This document shows, piece after piece, positions 38,445-49,907 of a stretch of DNA of 64,000 nucleotides. The stretch covers positions 1,860,001-1,924,000 of the forward strand of contig CM022370.1 in the NCBI GenBank assembly GCA_011800155.1. The letters run 5' to 3'. Origin of the DNA: Flammulina velutipes. Lineage: Eukaryota; Basidiomycota; Agaricomycetes; Agaricales; Physalacriaceae. The notes beneath the pieces were generated by a model. That model saw only the letters and a program-made list of their open reading frames with translations, searched no databases and was not told the origin of the DNA. Every line of letters starts with the position of its first letter. The stretch's first letter is position 1. The position numbers and the translations under genes are program-made.

Positions 38445-39707
38445 ATGCCGACGAACTTTGCTGTTCTGCCTGAAAGTGAGACACGAGCTGCATTGGCGCA
38501 AACCTATTACTAATATTGGTATAGCCCTTCTGCACACATTAAACGACGGTAGCGACCATCAATGGCGCTTTGTACGCCTTTTGCATCCGCGGACAGGTAA
38601 GTCACCTCTCAGTCACTTAGATATCTCTCTAATCAACGAATAGCACTGCCGACCCTCTTCCATACTAGCAACGTCTCAGGAGGCAGTATCCTAGAAGTGC
38701 AAGCCGTTTCGCCAGTCAACCAACGCTCATGGATGCTTGACCAGGAAGTCATTGCTGGTAAGCGTCGACGATTCGGTCTACGCCTCAACAACTTACACTG
38801 AAAGACGGAAAGATGCTAGTAATGACTGCCGTCGACCCCGTATTCCTGCTCCTACCGATCCTCAAACTTATAACACCAGTAAGAAGTCCGCTCTCTACCC
38901 GCTGAGTATCGCTCAAGAGCGTATCATAGGCTACAGGGCTTGGGAACTTTAGAACGGCTGAGGACATATTTGAGGAATGCATTCTACGATTGAAGGATGT
39001 GGAACATGTCACCGAAGACATCAGTAAAGCGTATTCCGACCTATTGATGATGCCGACAATTGAAGGGGCGCTGGGGAGACTTTGTGAAAGTAAAGGTACT
39101 TAGACCTTTCTTGATTGGACAGTGCCTTTACTGAATCCTTCAGACATCGGCGCGGGCATGCGGGTGTACAGATATTTGCCTTCTAAACTCACAGAGTATC
39201 TCAAAAAGAAAGTCGACCACCTAGTATCAGCATCATCACTTCAGGAGTTATCACGTTCAGTGACGCGGACTTTCGCAAAGGATGGCTTGCTTGAGGACGG
39301 TAAAGAAGACCTTTTAGCTGGTGCGTGACAAATGTCATTGTCCTCCCATACATGTTCGATGATCACGCGCGTAGTTGCCAGTACTCGCATGGCCTGTGAA
39401 TTAGTCTCTCAATATCTACCTTCAGATGTAGCAAGTCAACTCTCAGCGTCTTACGAGTAAGCATTCCACAATAGGTTTACTGTTGATACTAAACGCTGTG
39501 TATAGCTTCAAGACCCTGGACGTGTATGTCGACGAATTGAAGAGGGAAGAGTCGCAAGCCATGACAATGAAGAACAAAAAGTCGGAATCGGCTCTGACGG
39601 ACAAGAAGCGCAAGCCTGTGAAAGGCTCATTTGGTGTTGAAAAGCTGAAGAAGGCAAATGTAAAGGGCATGTCAAAGCTATCTGACTTCTTCACCAAGAA
39701 AGCTTGA
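38445..39707 (+). CDS. RNASEH2B: Ribonuclease H2 subunit B
   Basis: Non-catalytic subunit of the heterotrimeric RNase H2 that removes ribonucleotides and RNA-DNA hybrids. The beta-barrel dimerisation domain includes HQWRFVRLLHPRTALPTLFH, SWMLDQEVIADGKMLVMTAV and the signature DPVFLLLPIL. Helical region: TAEDIFEECILRLKDVEHVT, then MRVYRYLPSKLTEYLKKKVD and MACELVSQYLPSDVASQLSA. The C-terminus is Lys-rich and ends GMSKLSDFFTKKA, which resembles a PCNA-interacting peptide (hydrophobic-x-x-FF). Seven introns of about 50 nt restore the frame; the first exon is only MPTNFAVLPE. Length of about 300 residues fits the family. A promoter E2F-like site agrees with a replication-linked role. Confidence 0.88.
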
Positions 39708-39840
39708 GCGCGCTGTAGGCGCTATGTACAACGTTATTTACCAATTAATTATCAAAATAGCCACTCCACCACGTGTGCCTAACGCGTCCAACGCATTTGG
39801 CATTGTTTGTTGCCACCTCTCTCTTCCGCCCACCATCAAG

Positions 39841-41880
39841 ATGACAGTAGAGATCCGTCAAAAAGACTACGTCGACCGCGCTACTCAGACAGAGCTCCCG
39901 CCTTTGCCGTCTCTCAACGACGACGACCACGACGCCGAATCGCCTTTCAACGACGAGCTGCTATCGGACGATCCTCTGCCTGTTCGCCAGCTTCACCAGA
40001 AACCGCACCTTGGTTTCAATGCGCCATCCTCCATCGCCAGGATGATGACTAGCCGTGTCGTTTCGCTTCCAGAGACATCGCCACCTACCAGACTCAAGCC
40101 ATCTGCACGCGTTGTTTCTTTGACTGAGACGACTCTGGATTTCATGGACGACTCTCTGTCTTCTCAAGAGAACTCTATCTCTACTATCGTCTCTCAGATC
40201 TCGTCGGATAACAGTGTTCACCATCTTAGACGCTCGACTATGCCGCACACGCCATCTCCCCCGTCGTCTCCTGAATCGGTGATGATTATTGGGAACGACG
40301 TCCAAGTTCCCATATCATTCAGCAGGCACGACCATAAGATGAACAAACCATCTCTAGTTGAAGACGGTGACGGTGAGCTTCAAATACTCAGTCGATATGC
40401 GTGATTAATGTAGCCCACAGGTTGGGTGAGCTGGGCCCACTCTCCTCCGCGACCCATTCCAGCCCTCCATGGCCCACTTTCTCTACCTTATGCCCGTTGC
40501 CCATCGTAAGATTCGCGTTGCCTCATATCCATGCGCTAATACTCGATTTTCAGAGGCGCCGAGGGCACTGTGATGGAAGGCGCAGACATATCTCGCGCCG
40601 TTTGGGGTTTAGGCAACGATAATCAGACTCGGCATGCTGAGCTCAACGAACGCAAGCGCATGATTCCAGAACGACATGTTATGCCGCAGCCACTTCCTTC
40701 GCACCTTGCCTCACCTTACAACACGCGTGGGGAACCCATCAGACATCCCTCTCAATCTATTCACCCACTCCTTGTCGCCCGTAATCAACCTCCGTCCAGA
40801 GAGAGACCTCAAATTATACGACGTAACACTGATACCGACTCGAACGATGTCTTCGATTTCTCTGGCGGTCTAGGTCTTACATTTGGGAAACCTACTGTCA
40901 ATGGACTGCCAGCGAATCGACAGCGTAGCCGCACCTTTGACAATCTGCCTACCGATCATGGATCATTCAACAACATCTCTCGTATCTTCCTCGATTCTCG
41001 GGAGCATCCTGGAAAGACTTCGCAAGTCATCATCGCGAGTGGACCTCGTCTATCAGCTTTGGATATAGCTCAGCAATATCGACTCAAGCAAGAACGCCAG
41101 AATGCGTTACTTACGCCTCCTGATTCTACGAACCCTCAATGGTCTCGTCAATCATTCCAACTTGAAGACGATCTGATTTCCCTTCCTGATGATTATTCTT
41201 ATATCAACGTCCCACGTCACCCAGCACCATCCGCACAGCGCCAACACCAGCAATCATTTGATAATCGTTCGGCTCTCCCTTCTGCGCATCCAGCTCTCGA
41301 TGAATCCCATGAATTGCGTAAATTCGTATACGAGCAAATCTCTTCTCCCGAGTTCGCCAGAGCTCGTGATTTATCACCACAGGATCTCTATCAAGCTCGC
41401 TTACAGTCGCTTTCTCCGAACAGGTCTCCTCGTCGTGATCATCGGCTCGCTGCATCGCAGATGTCATTGCCCAGCCCAAACCTCAGTCCAGCTATACCTC
41501 AACGCTATGTTCCTCCTTCACCTACTTCCCCCGAGACCCACGCTGCTCCTGCTCGTCAACCGCGCTCCGTCCCTTTTGCCCGTCTTATGCAACGTCGACT
41601 TTCGTCTGTCGTAGAAACAGAAGAGGAATCTGCCTCTAAAGATCGGTCGCTGGCACCGTCACCGATCTTCAACTTGGGCGATCAGTACACTGCGAGGGCG
41701 TTAAAGGTCGGAGGAAGGTTGACCAATCAGACACTAACGACGGCGAGGAGAGTCGGAGAGTCGTCTCAGAAACAACCACGTCTGCAACACACACAGACTC
41801 GAGGTCCCGCCGAAATCAGTGCACTCCATAACAAGGAAAACGGTACTCAGAAGTCGTGGGGTAGGAAAAGGATGGACTAG
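39841..41880 (+). CDS. Disordered hypothetical protein with KEN-box-like motif
   Basis: Three exons (39841-40372, 40421-40505, 40554-41880) give 647 residues with no recognised globular domain. Rich in Ser, Pro, Arg and Asp with many SP/TP sites (SPPSSPESV, SLSPNRSPRRDH, SPNLSPA, SPTSPETH), as in cell-cycle kinase substrates. Ordered-looking segments are ADISRAVWGLGNDNQTRHAE, SALDIAQQYRLKQERQNAL, LRKFVYEQISSPEFARARDL and SVPFARLMQRRLSSVVE. Near the C-terminus HNKENG contains a KEN degron-like triplet at 41833-41841. The intron boundaries are clean (GTGAGC, GTAAGA). Probably a basidiomycete-specific regulatory or scaffold protein; function unknown. Follows RNase H2B by 133 bases on the same strand. 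Confidence 0.75.
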
Positions 41881-42194
41881 AAATCTTTATTCTCGTCTGC
41901 TTTGGTTTCATGTCATTGCCAGGCTTCTTGACTCTGCTAATGTGTTTTGTATGTTTTCTTTGCAGTAGCTTTCGGCTTGTATTATTTCACGACTTATTAA
42001 ATACGCATACTCTCTTAGTTACATATGTAATCGATTACTTAATTTGGCTAAAGATGCACCTTGTCCGCCGCCACATTTGCAGCCGGACATCGCGGCCCGC
42101 TCTGGTCCTCGACCCTATAACTTTTGACGTCTTCCTAGCGTTTTCCAAGACGTCGCTAGACTAAACCCACCAAAGCACCCTATGGAAATCGGTT
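41881..42194. other. Intergenic region before the MFS gene
   Basis: 314 bases, T-rich at the start (3' UTR of the disordered protein gene) and without a recognisable motif or gene. Confidence 0.5.
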
Positions 42195-44155
42195 ATGGCT
42201 CACACTCATTCCAACAGTGGCTTGACTCGAGTAACTTCGAGGGACATCCCTCCAGCTGAAGGATTGTTAATATCTGGACATGGACATCCTAGAGTTGTGG
42301 ATACTCCCAAAACATCATCGCCAATAGACGGTACTGGCCACCCAGAAAAAGTCACGCCAGAAGAAAATGCGATTGTAAATGCCAACGATCGTGAGATCGT
42401 GGCGGAGTGGACGTATCCCGACGGAGGCCTGCGTGCATGGTTGGTTGTCTTAGGGTGTTTTCTGTACGCAGCCACCATGATGTATGTCTTCATTCCATTG
42501 GCAAGAATACGATCACATTTTTCTCACAACTGCTAGGACATGGGGACTCATCTGGGGTGTTTTACAAGATCATTATCACACCCATATGTTTCCAGAGACA
42601 AGTCTAAGTATCCTAAGCTTAGCTGGAGGCGTTCAGAATCTGGTTAGTCATTCTATTGCGCCACACTATACTCATCATCATCCGCCTTAGTTGATGAACG
42701 GCGTGGCTTACCTCTCAGGGGGACTGGGTGATCGTTAGTGAGTATTTACATGCACCAGAGCCATACTAGCTGATTGTAAACTGTAATCAGTGGGTATAAG
42801 GTCCGTCTTGCAACAGTACTAGTAGCCCAGTGTACGACGCGACTGATTATCATCAGCGTGTCATGGCTGTTGCGGCATTTCTGGCATACCTATCTCTAGT
42901 TGCCTCGGCGTTTTCAACCAAGGTTTACCACCTCTTCCTTTCACAAGGCCTCTTTCTCGGGATAGCGCAAGGGCTTGCGATGCCGTTGTACGTTTCCATG
43001 CCCTCTCAGTGGTTTTTCCTCCGGCGGGGACTGGCCACTGGTCTGACTGTCAGCGGCTCTGGTATTGGCGGCGGTGCAGCATCCTTGATTATACGTCAGT
43101 TGTACGCATACGGTTTCACCCATTAGGTATTATTATCTGCATACTGACGATGGTCCGAAGGTTGCTCTCGGTGGGATTCAAGAAAACCATGTTAATCTAT
43201 AGTGGCATCGAGGCTGTGATATGGTGCATAGCTCTCTGCTGTCTGAAGGAGCGCTACCGCCCTGGCTACGCTGCCGAAAAAAAGATATGGCTTCCAAAAC
43301 GTGTCACGGGGTCATTTTACAGTGTGGCGCTGTCCGTTTTCATCGGTATCTTTGGTTATCTGGTGCGTAGATTCTCCTCTTAAGTAACCCAATAAACTAA
43401 CTATCCTTTAGTCGCCTTTCTATTTCATCACCACGTATACCCAACAATATGTCCCATCTATAGATCCAAATTCCTTGTTGGTATCGGTACCGTTGGTTCT
43501 TATGAACTTTTGTGGTAAGCTGGCATTGCCTTTCTAATATCTTCCAGATACTGAAGGTTCCTCAAGCCGGTCTTTGTCGCGTAAGTTCATCGTTAGGCTG
43601 TCTACCACGTCGATTAACTCTTTCTACTAGATCTTGGCAGGGTTTTTGGCAGACTACATCGGCGCCTTCAATACATTCTTCCTATCATTCTTCATCGGCG
43701 GTCTTATGCAAATTGCATGTTGGACGTTTGCGAAGACATTCTCGTCCATTATCGTATTTGCGGTATTGAACGGGTTGACTTCATCCGGTGTAATGAGCGT
43801 GCTTCCCGGCGTCTGTGCAAAACTCTTCGGGATGGAAGGGCTCTCGACCATTACAGGTTTCATGATCTTGGCGAACGCACCTGGTGAGTGGCTACGTGAC
43901 TAGTACCTCTCAGCCCAACTTCATCATGTATTATTGCTTTGCAGGACAGCTCGCTGGGGCACCCATTGGTGGCGCCATATTTGCTGCATCGGGTGAGAAC
44001 TGGGTAGCTGTCACGGCTTATTCTGGAGGGGTCATGATGCTAGGCTCGCTTTGTATTTTATACGGTGAGATAATGAACGTTCAACTTCTTCTTTCCTCGC
44101 TTATTTCTTCATAGCCCGATTCTCCTACGATAAGAGTATATTGGCCCGTGTGTAA
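42195..44155 (+). CDS. MFS transporter, monocarboxylate-transporter-like
   Basis: Twelve-helix plasma-membrane transporter of the MCT/Mch type. A cytosolic N-terminus of about 80 residues leads to TYPDGGLRAWLVVLGCFLYA, the usual [D/E]GG-W-W/L-V start of MCT helix 1. Then TWGLIWGVLQDHYHTHMFPE, GGLGDRYGYK, VMAVAAFLAYLSLVASAFS, GIAQGLAMPLYVSMPSQWFF-RRGLATG, GSGIGGGAASLIIRQLL, KKTMLIYSG and FYSVALSVFIGIFGYLSPF. The C-terminal half has ILAGFLADYIGAFNTFFLSF and GQLAGAPIGGAIFAASGENW. About ten introns; one internal exon is only 10 nt (42791-42800) and restores DRYGYK. Apparent frame breaks near 43100 and 43540 disappear with introns GTACGC...CCGAAG and GTAAGC...CCTCAAG. Substrate unknown. The transposon begins 118 bases after the stop. 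Confidence 0.86.
42791..42800 (+). other. 10-nt microexon of the MFS gene
   Basis: TGGGTATAAG lies between an AG acceptor and a GT donor and joins CGT-TA on the left to CGT-GTC on the right, reading D-R-Y-G-Y-K-R, the loop motif expected in MCT-type transporters. Confidence 0.7.
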
Positions 44156-44263
44156 ATCTGAGGTCTCTACGAATGGGTCTGAATTCGTTTACTCTCATCC
44201 CACATGCATCAAGAAGTCACTGTCGTTCTTTACTCTATGGTTGCCACGAATCGTTGTGTAAGC

Positions 44264-44273
44264 CCACCAACAT
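44264..44273 (+). repeat. Candidate target-site duplication, left copy
   Basis: CCACCAACAT directly before the proposed left end; the identical 10-mer in the same orientation follows the proposed right end at 50633-50642 (11 bases match if the preceding C is counted). The motif contains ACCAAC, the complement of the element's own GTTGGT repeat, so chance is not excluded. Confidence 0.5.
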
Positions 44274-44308
44274 GGACATGTACATTGGGACCAACCCCGA
44301 AACCAAGC
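44274..44308 (+). repeat. Left terminal inverted repeat of the transposon
   Basis: Includes ATTGGGACCAA at 44284-44294 and CCCCGAAACCAAG after it. Pairs with the right terminus at 50598-50632 (11 identical bases in the core, patchy similarity outside). It is followed directly by GGTTGG/CTTGGT units. Confidence 0.55.
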
Positions 44309-44944
44309 TTGGTCCGGGTTGGTTCCGGGTTGGTTCCACTTGGTCCCAGCTTGGTCTGCACCAATACTTAGTACTTGAGGTGAGTAGTGATATACGAATC
44401 GTTGTTCCAGACCAGGATGGTGTGGGAAGGATCAACACGAGGTGCTTACTTCATCTTGGATCAACCATGAACCAAAAGCTTCTTGTCCTTACTGTCAGCG
44501 CAGTTCGTTTCCGTTGGTTTTGCCTCATGTCTGTCGCCGTGGTCGTCGTCTCCAATGCGCTTACAGCTGGTAGTACAACTTGTGCTTCCACTTGCTCAGT
44601 TTTGGTCTTGCCTTACCGCCGTCGTTCCCAATGCGCGTAGTGCAGTTCTCTCGCATCTGCTCAGTTCCGCCCACCGCCTATCATTGCCATATTCATGAAT
44701 AGAGGTATGTCTACTCTCTTAAACCAACATGAACAGCTATTGTGCTCAGGTGGCGCTGTTGTTGATATTGGAGGGCCGACCTTGAGCCTACCTCCAACAA
44801 CGTGACCTGAACATGATGGCTGCCTAGTGCTTGCGCCTTGTTTCCCCAAGACATCTTGCTAATACTATTTGCAGGCTGATAGCAGTAGCCATATGCGGCG
44901 GCTGTATTCTGGTAGCTATCAGATACTTGTTCATCAGGGAGTTG

Positions 44945-45435
44945 GGTTGGTTCCTTTCACCGGATACTCGGTGTGCTGACAGATACTTGGTTGTTAGGTT
45001 GGTCTCGCCAATGAACACTTAGTCCCGGGGTTGGTTTTGCTGACAGAAACTTGGTCTGCGAGTTGGTTTTGCTGATGGATACTTGGTCCCAAGGTTGGTG
45101 TTGCTGACGGATACTTGGTCCTGGGTTGGCGTCGCTGACGGATACTTGGTCCCCGGGTTGGTTTCGCTAACGCATGCTTGGTCCCCGGATTGGTTTCGCT
45201 AACACATACTTGGTCCCCGGGTTGGTTTCGCTAACGCATGCTTGGTCCCCGGATTGGTTTCGCTAACACATACTTGGTCCCCGGGTTGGTTTCGCTAATG
45301 CATGCTTGGTCCCCGGGTTGGTCTTGCTTACCGATGCTTGGTTTCCGGATCGGCCCCAATACCTGCTACTTGGTATCTGGGTTGGTCCTGCCAATGGATG
45401 CTTGGTCTCCGGGTTGGTCCCGCTGATAGACATTC
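44945..45435 (+). repeat. Subterminal 32-bp satellite array (left arm)
   Basis: About 14 tandem copies of a roughly 32-bp unit of the form CTTGGTCCCCGGGTTGGTTT-CGCTAACGCATG. The middle (about 45146-45330) is nearly homogeneous and alternates ACGCATG and ACACATA variants, giving a 64-bp higher-order period; both edges are diverged. Open frames read through it but the period is not a multiple of three, so it is noncoding. Each unit carries two TTGGT cores, the motif also found in the terminal repeats. Confidence 0.9.
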
Positions 45436-45485
45436 GGTTCAATATCTTTATAACAATGTTACGACCTCTTGTAATTATATCTAAA

Positions 45486-48400
45486 TCATACATTCTTCTC
45501 TTTGAGTCTTCGCTTTTGAATCTTTGATCGCAGTGTTGCATCTGCAATACGCTTTTCTTTCTCCTCTCTCTTTGCCTGCTGTGCTAACTCTCTATTCCAC
45601 CAACGTTCATAAGCATCCGGCCGATAGGTAGGCTGATATTACCTTGAGTAAAGAGCATGATAATCAATGAATGACATACAGATGTTTCCTCTTCGAATTT
45701 TCCTATAGGAAGTACGCGACGCTCTGATCCCAACTCATAAGGGGACCAAGTCTCTTGAAGAATGCCGACATCTAGTCCCCATTGCATGTTCCCGGCCGGT
45801 CCTGCTATTTTGCGCATGTCGAACATGTGGTCCTCCAGTATTGAAACTATCATCATATCGATATCAGCGTGAACTGGTCTCACATCATGGACAAGCTGCT
45901 TCCAAGCCAAGGTCCGGTTACCTCCATTCTGCTCTGCTATCCAGATCATGAGACCATGCTGCAGTCCTCCATTGTACACCCAACGATTTTTGCTTCCAGT
46001 TGTTCCTTTAAGATCTTTAGCCACCTTGTGGTAAATCCAATTGATAATTTGAGAGGAGATGTCGTCTTCAAGTTTGCCTGTAAGAGGAACAACTCCCTTG
46101 TGAAGCTTGCTGTTTGCTGCCTTCCAGGCTAGGACCGGATATGTCTGGTGACTGAGTGTATCTGAATCAACTCCAAGTATCAAGGTTCTAATCTCATCCT
46201 GATGAGGAGTCAGAGCACTATCAATTTCTGGAGTGAAGGGAAGTGATTCAGATGGATCGGGTCCGGTCTCCTTCTTGAGACGAAGGCTCGTTGCAGTGAT
46301 CCATTTGCCAAGCTAAAATAAGCAGATCTCTGTAAGTAAGATGATACTACACAGTTAAAGAATGCTTGCTTACACGAATAGACCTTCTTCCAACTTTATC
46401 ACGCCAGAGATGATCAACAATCCTCACAGTCTTCACACGGGCTGTGGCGCCGGGTGTATGATTTGCTAAGCCTACTTTTCCAGCAGGCTGGTTTGAGTGC
46501 CACCACCGGATAGTGCATTCATTATTAGCAACGTCGGAGAGAATCCGAGCTGGATACCAAAACAAGCCATCTCTGACAAGCACAGCTATTCCCACTCTAG
46601 CAAGGAATTAATATCATATAGAACTGAAGTTTTGTACGTTACCTCAGTCGCTCATGCATATCCTTCTGATAACATGCCTTATTAGCGCTAAAAGAAAAGT
46701 TAGTCAAATGACTTGAAGCGAATATATTGAAACATACAATTTTGCCGGATGCGCCACCTTTTTTCTGAAGCCTTGCACTCGAAGTAGGGGATAATGATCA
46801 TCACAGAGATGACAGCTAAAGTCTTCACCAGGTAATAGAGCAGAATCTGAAGGATAACACGCCAGATGACACCAATATTTGCACTTGAATAACCAATGCT
46901 CTTGCGCCACCAGTGGCATCCTTCAGATAGAATGTAGGTTTGACGATATCAGCTCCCACCCGATGGACCTCTACTCGGGGAGCTGTAATACCGTCTGGGG
47001 TGCCCTGTCCATGATGTGCTGCTGAGCGAACAGCTCGAGCTCCCGTTGATTTTTTGGGTGGTGAGTTCGCCCCTATATCAACCTCTCGTTTATCGTCGTC
47101 AACTGTTGTCTTTTGCTCCTTCTTTGTGGGTGACTTCTTGATGCAGGACTTTTTGGCAGGAGAGGTCTTTATCGGAGACTTGAACGCCACACCAACTTTG
47201 TCTGTGTCTGTGTCTGTGGACCAGCCATCATCAACTGATCCTGAACTTGACTTTGCAGTTTTCTGTTGCCCTCGCCTCCTTGTCCTACTCGTCTTGGGTT
47301 TCAAAAGGTCCTTAGCTCTATCCAGAGGGCGACGATTTCGTTTCGGCTCCTCAAGGCGTAGTTCCCGTATGAAGGCCTTTCGTACCTTCTGTAAGCGGCG
47401 GTAACGACTGGGCTGTGTAGATTTGTGTTTTGCTTGACGCTCTCTACGGAGAGCCAATGATGTCTTCTTCCCATATTCCATTCGACCTCCAGCTAATGAC
47501 ATATAAGCATCGATATATACAGGCATGTGTTAACAAAACCTACCAATGTATTGCACATATGTTCGGCTCATAGTATTTGCATACCGAATGCATCGTCGAA
47601 GACCTTCAATGACAGTATGCTTCTTCCCTTCCTCGGCGTACATCGCGTGATGCATTGACTCCTGAGCATTCGTCGTTGATGGCATGTTAACAGGTATGTC
47701 AGTGCGCAGCTGAACAAACAGCATCTGGATATGCGAAGGACGCAGCCACCACTCCAACCACGGTTTTGCTTTCGGAAATGCAAGCAATAGTCCTTGGATT
47801 TGTGTCTATAGATCATTAGATGTAGTTAGCAATGGAGATGATGACTGATACTTTACCTTGAAGATTGTATGGTCAGATATCCCCAGTAATTCCTTCACTT
47901 TCCTCTTGAATTCTTTCGTGCGATCTGAATCACGTGCTGCAACGACGGGCGCAACCCGGTTGACAGACTCTCGGAAGTGTTGCTGGCACCCAAGGATAAG
48001 CTCTGATGCAATCTTCTCCAACTGAGTTGGTGAATGCGCATTCGACGACATCTCCGACCAAAAGCGAATGAATGCTTGAATAAATCCTAGACGTTCTGCT
48101 TGACTGAAATCTACCATCTAAAACAGGACAGGTTATCAGCTGCAGTATATAGAGATTTGGAGCAACTGTACCATCCTAAAGTACTCATAGTCAAGTGTTA
48201 CATTCTTGACATCCGCCATAGTTTTGGTAGACTTCATCCAGGCGTAGAAATGGTACTCGAAATGCGACTCAGTGGCACCATTCACATATGAGTAAATCGT
48301 TGGAACCCATTTCTGCAACGCCCAGCAGAACACAGAAGTTGTGATGAGATGATGATGTGCTTGCGCGAACCAGCCATGCGCCGCATCGGAAAGAAAGCCC

Positions 48401-49907
48401 TGCAGCACGTAATGTCCCTCGGCCTCTGGAAAGTGACCTTGCACCAGCATCTGCGCCATGAAGCTTGTCTGAATGGAGATGATCTGCACCCCACCACGAA
48501 GGCTCTCAGCAATGATCTGGGTGGGATAGTCAAGGCCGAATTGTGTGTAGTCGTCGAGCCATTGGTCTGGGTTTTTTTCGGATTTTACTCCGCCTCGTGC
48601 AGTGCGTACTAGATGTCGTGAATAACCAGCACTAGCGGCCTTGATATTGACATCGATGAGTCCAATGCCACTCGTCGTGTTTCCTGCCCGGAGTGCAGCT
48701 GGCGTTGCAGTGGGATTCGCCTCTATTAGGTCGTTCATAGCCTTCCGAGTCTTTGCGGATATAGTTGCGTCAACTGGGATTGACGAATGGGAATGTTCAC
48801 CCAAGTGCCAGAACCGAACCCCGTACCGCCATTCGATTGTCCCCCAACTCGTGTTGCATTCATAGTGCTGCATAGGCTGATTACAGCGGCACAGTGTGCG
48901 CATCCGCTCTGCAACAACTCTACCCTTCGCACTCCCACGCACCACGTTGGCACAGTCCTCATTATTGCATTCGAATGCACCAAGACATTCAAACCAGGTG
49001 CGAAGTCCCTTCTCCTCGCTATCAGCATTTCGCGCGTCTGTGAGACTCTCCTTCCCCGTTCGCTTGCCATGACCTAGATTCTTGGCAGCATAGGCGAGCT
49101 TCAATTTTTGGTGTGCTTCATAGACGGAACGAGTGACGACAAAGGAGAAGGTGCCGTCTGGTGAACCTGACACGTCGGTCATCCATTTGAGAGATGAAAA
49201 TGAGACCAGGTTTTCGTGAGCTGCAGAGCTTTGTCTACCGAAGTTTGGCGCCATAGCGACTCCTTGAGGAATTGCGTCAAGAGCCTGCTGTAACGCTATT
49301 CCAGTTTCTGATGGGGGCGACGACGGTGCAGATCCTCGAGGAGAGGCAACACGGATTGAGGGTTTGGGGGGTGGGAAGCGTTGTGACCGGGAGCTTGACT
49401 GGTGTCCAACGGATGATGATTCGCTAGAGTGATGACGCCGTTGACGTGCTGTAGAGCCAACAGTTAGTAGATATAAGGTTGATTAGGAAGATATGTGACT
49501 CACTATGTCCATGCTTTGGTTCTGGCTCAGATTCGGATTCGGTTTGGGCTATCCTAGCGTGTTTGGCCTTTTTCTGAGAATAGGAGGAGGGTCGCATTGT
49601 AGATGTAGGATCAGGATGAAGGGATCTTTTGCGAGAGTATGGATGTTGACTTTTGTCCTTTGTTGCAGCAGGAGGTGGTCCGGTTCGAGCGAAGAACCAG
49701 GGAAAGCGGAAGGAAAATATTGAGGAGAGGTTCATTGGTTGCACAACGGCCTGCATTTTCTTCTTCTTCTTTCTATGTGAGAGTGGAGGATTTTGGGTCA
49801 TAGGGGCTGCCGCTGCATGCCCACTAAGTACAGCAATTGCTTGAGACTACACAGAATCAGTAACTTAGAATGCGACGATCTATGAAACTCACAATGCGCT
49901 CAAGCAT
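45486..49907 (-). CDS. MULE transposase with WRKY-GCM1 finger and C-terminal extension
   Basis: Predicted transposase of about 1,300 residues from some ten exons. Exon 1 is MLERI; after a basic, Ser-rich N-terminus comes a WRKY-GCM1-type finger (FECNNEDC ... MQHYECNTSWGTIEWRYG ... GEHSHS, ending H-x-H). The core has D1 in GFLSDAAHGWF (48385-48387), D2 in MVDFSQAERLGF (48109-48111), the MULE hallmark C-x2-H in GCQQHF (47977-47988) and E in TTNAQESMHH (47659-47661). A basic tail (SPIKTSPAKKSCIKKSPTKK) follows, then LVRDGLFWYPARILSDVANN ... IRWWHSNQ, which resembles a Tudor/PWWP-like reader, and a conserved-looking domain (NRWVYNGGLQHGLMIWIAEQ). It ends with a Lys-rich helix and TGA at 45486. 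The splice near 46840-46910 is ambiguous. No stop codon or frameshift is required. Confidence 0.75.

Noticed and set aside
43090..43640. Apparent broken frames in the MFS transporter
   Set aside because: Longer introns (donor GTACGC near 43102; GTAAGC to CCTCAAG near 43515-43566) give IIRQLLLSVGFKK and NFCAGLCRILAGF, matching the family.
44173..44640. 155-codon plus frame at the MFS/transposon junction
   Set aside because: Crosses the proposed transposon end and shows no family resemblance.
44945..45435. CRISPR-like array of regularly spaced repeats
   Set aside because: Units are contiguous tandem copies with no unique spacers, in a fungal nuclear genome; it is a minisatellite.
45238..45527. 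Open frames through the satellite encoding a repetitive Gly/Pro/Leu protein
   Set aside because: Unit length of 32 is not a multiple of three, so no stable peptide repeat; no splice or start support.
46820..46920. Inactivating frameshift in the transposase
   Set aside because: At least one intron model (GTGGCG ... CTTCAG) keeps the frame open, so decay is not required.
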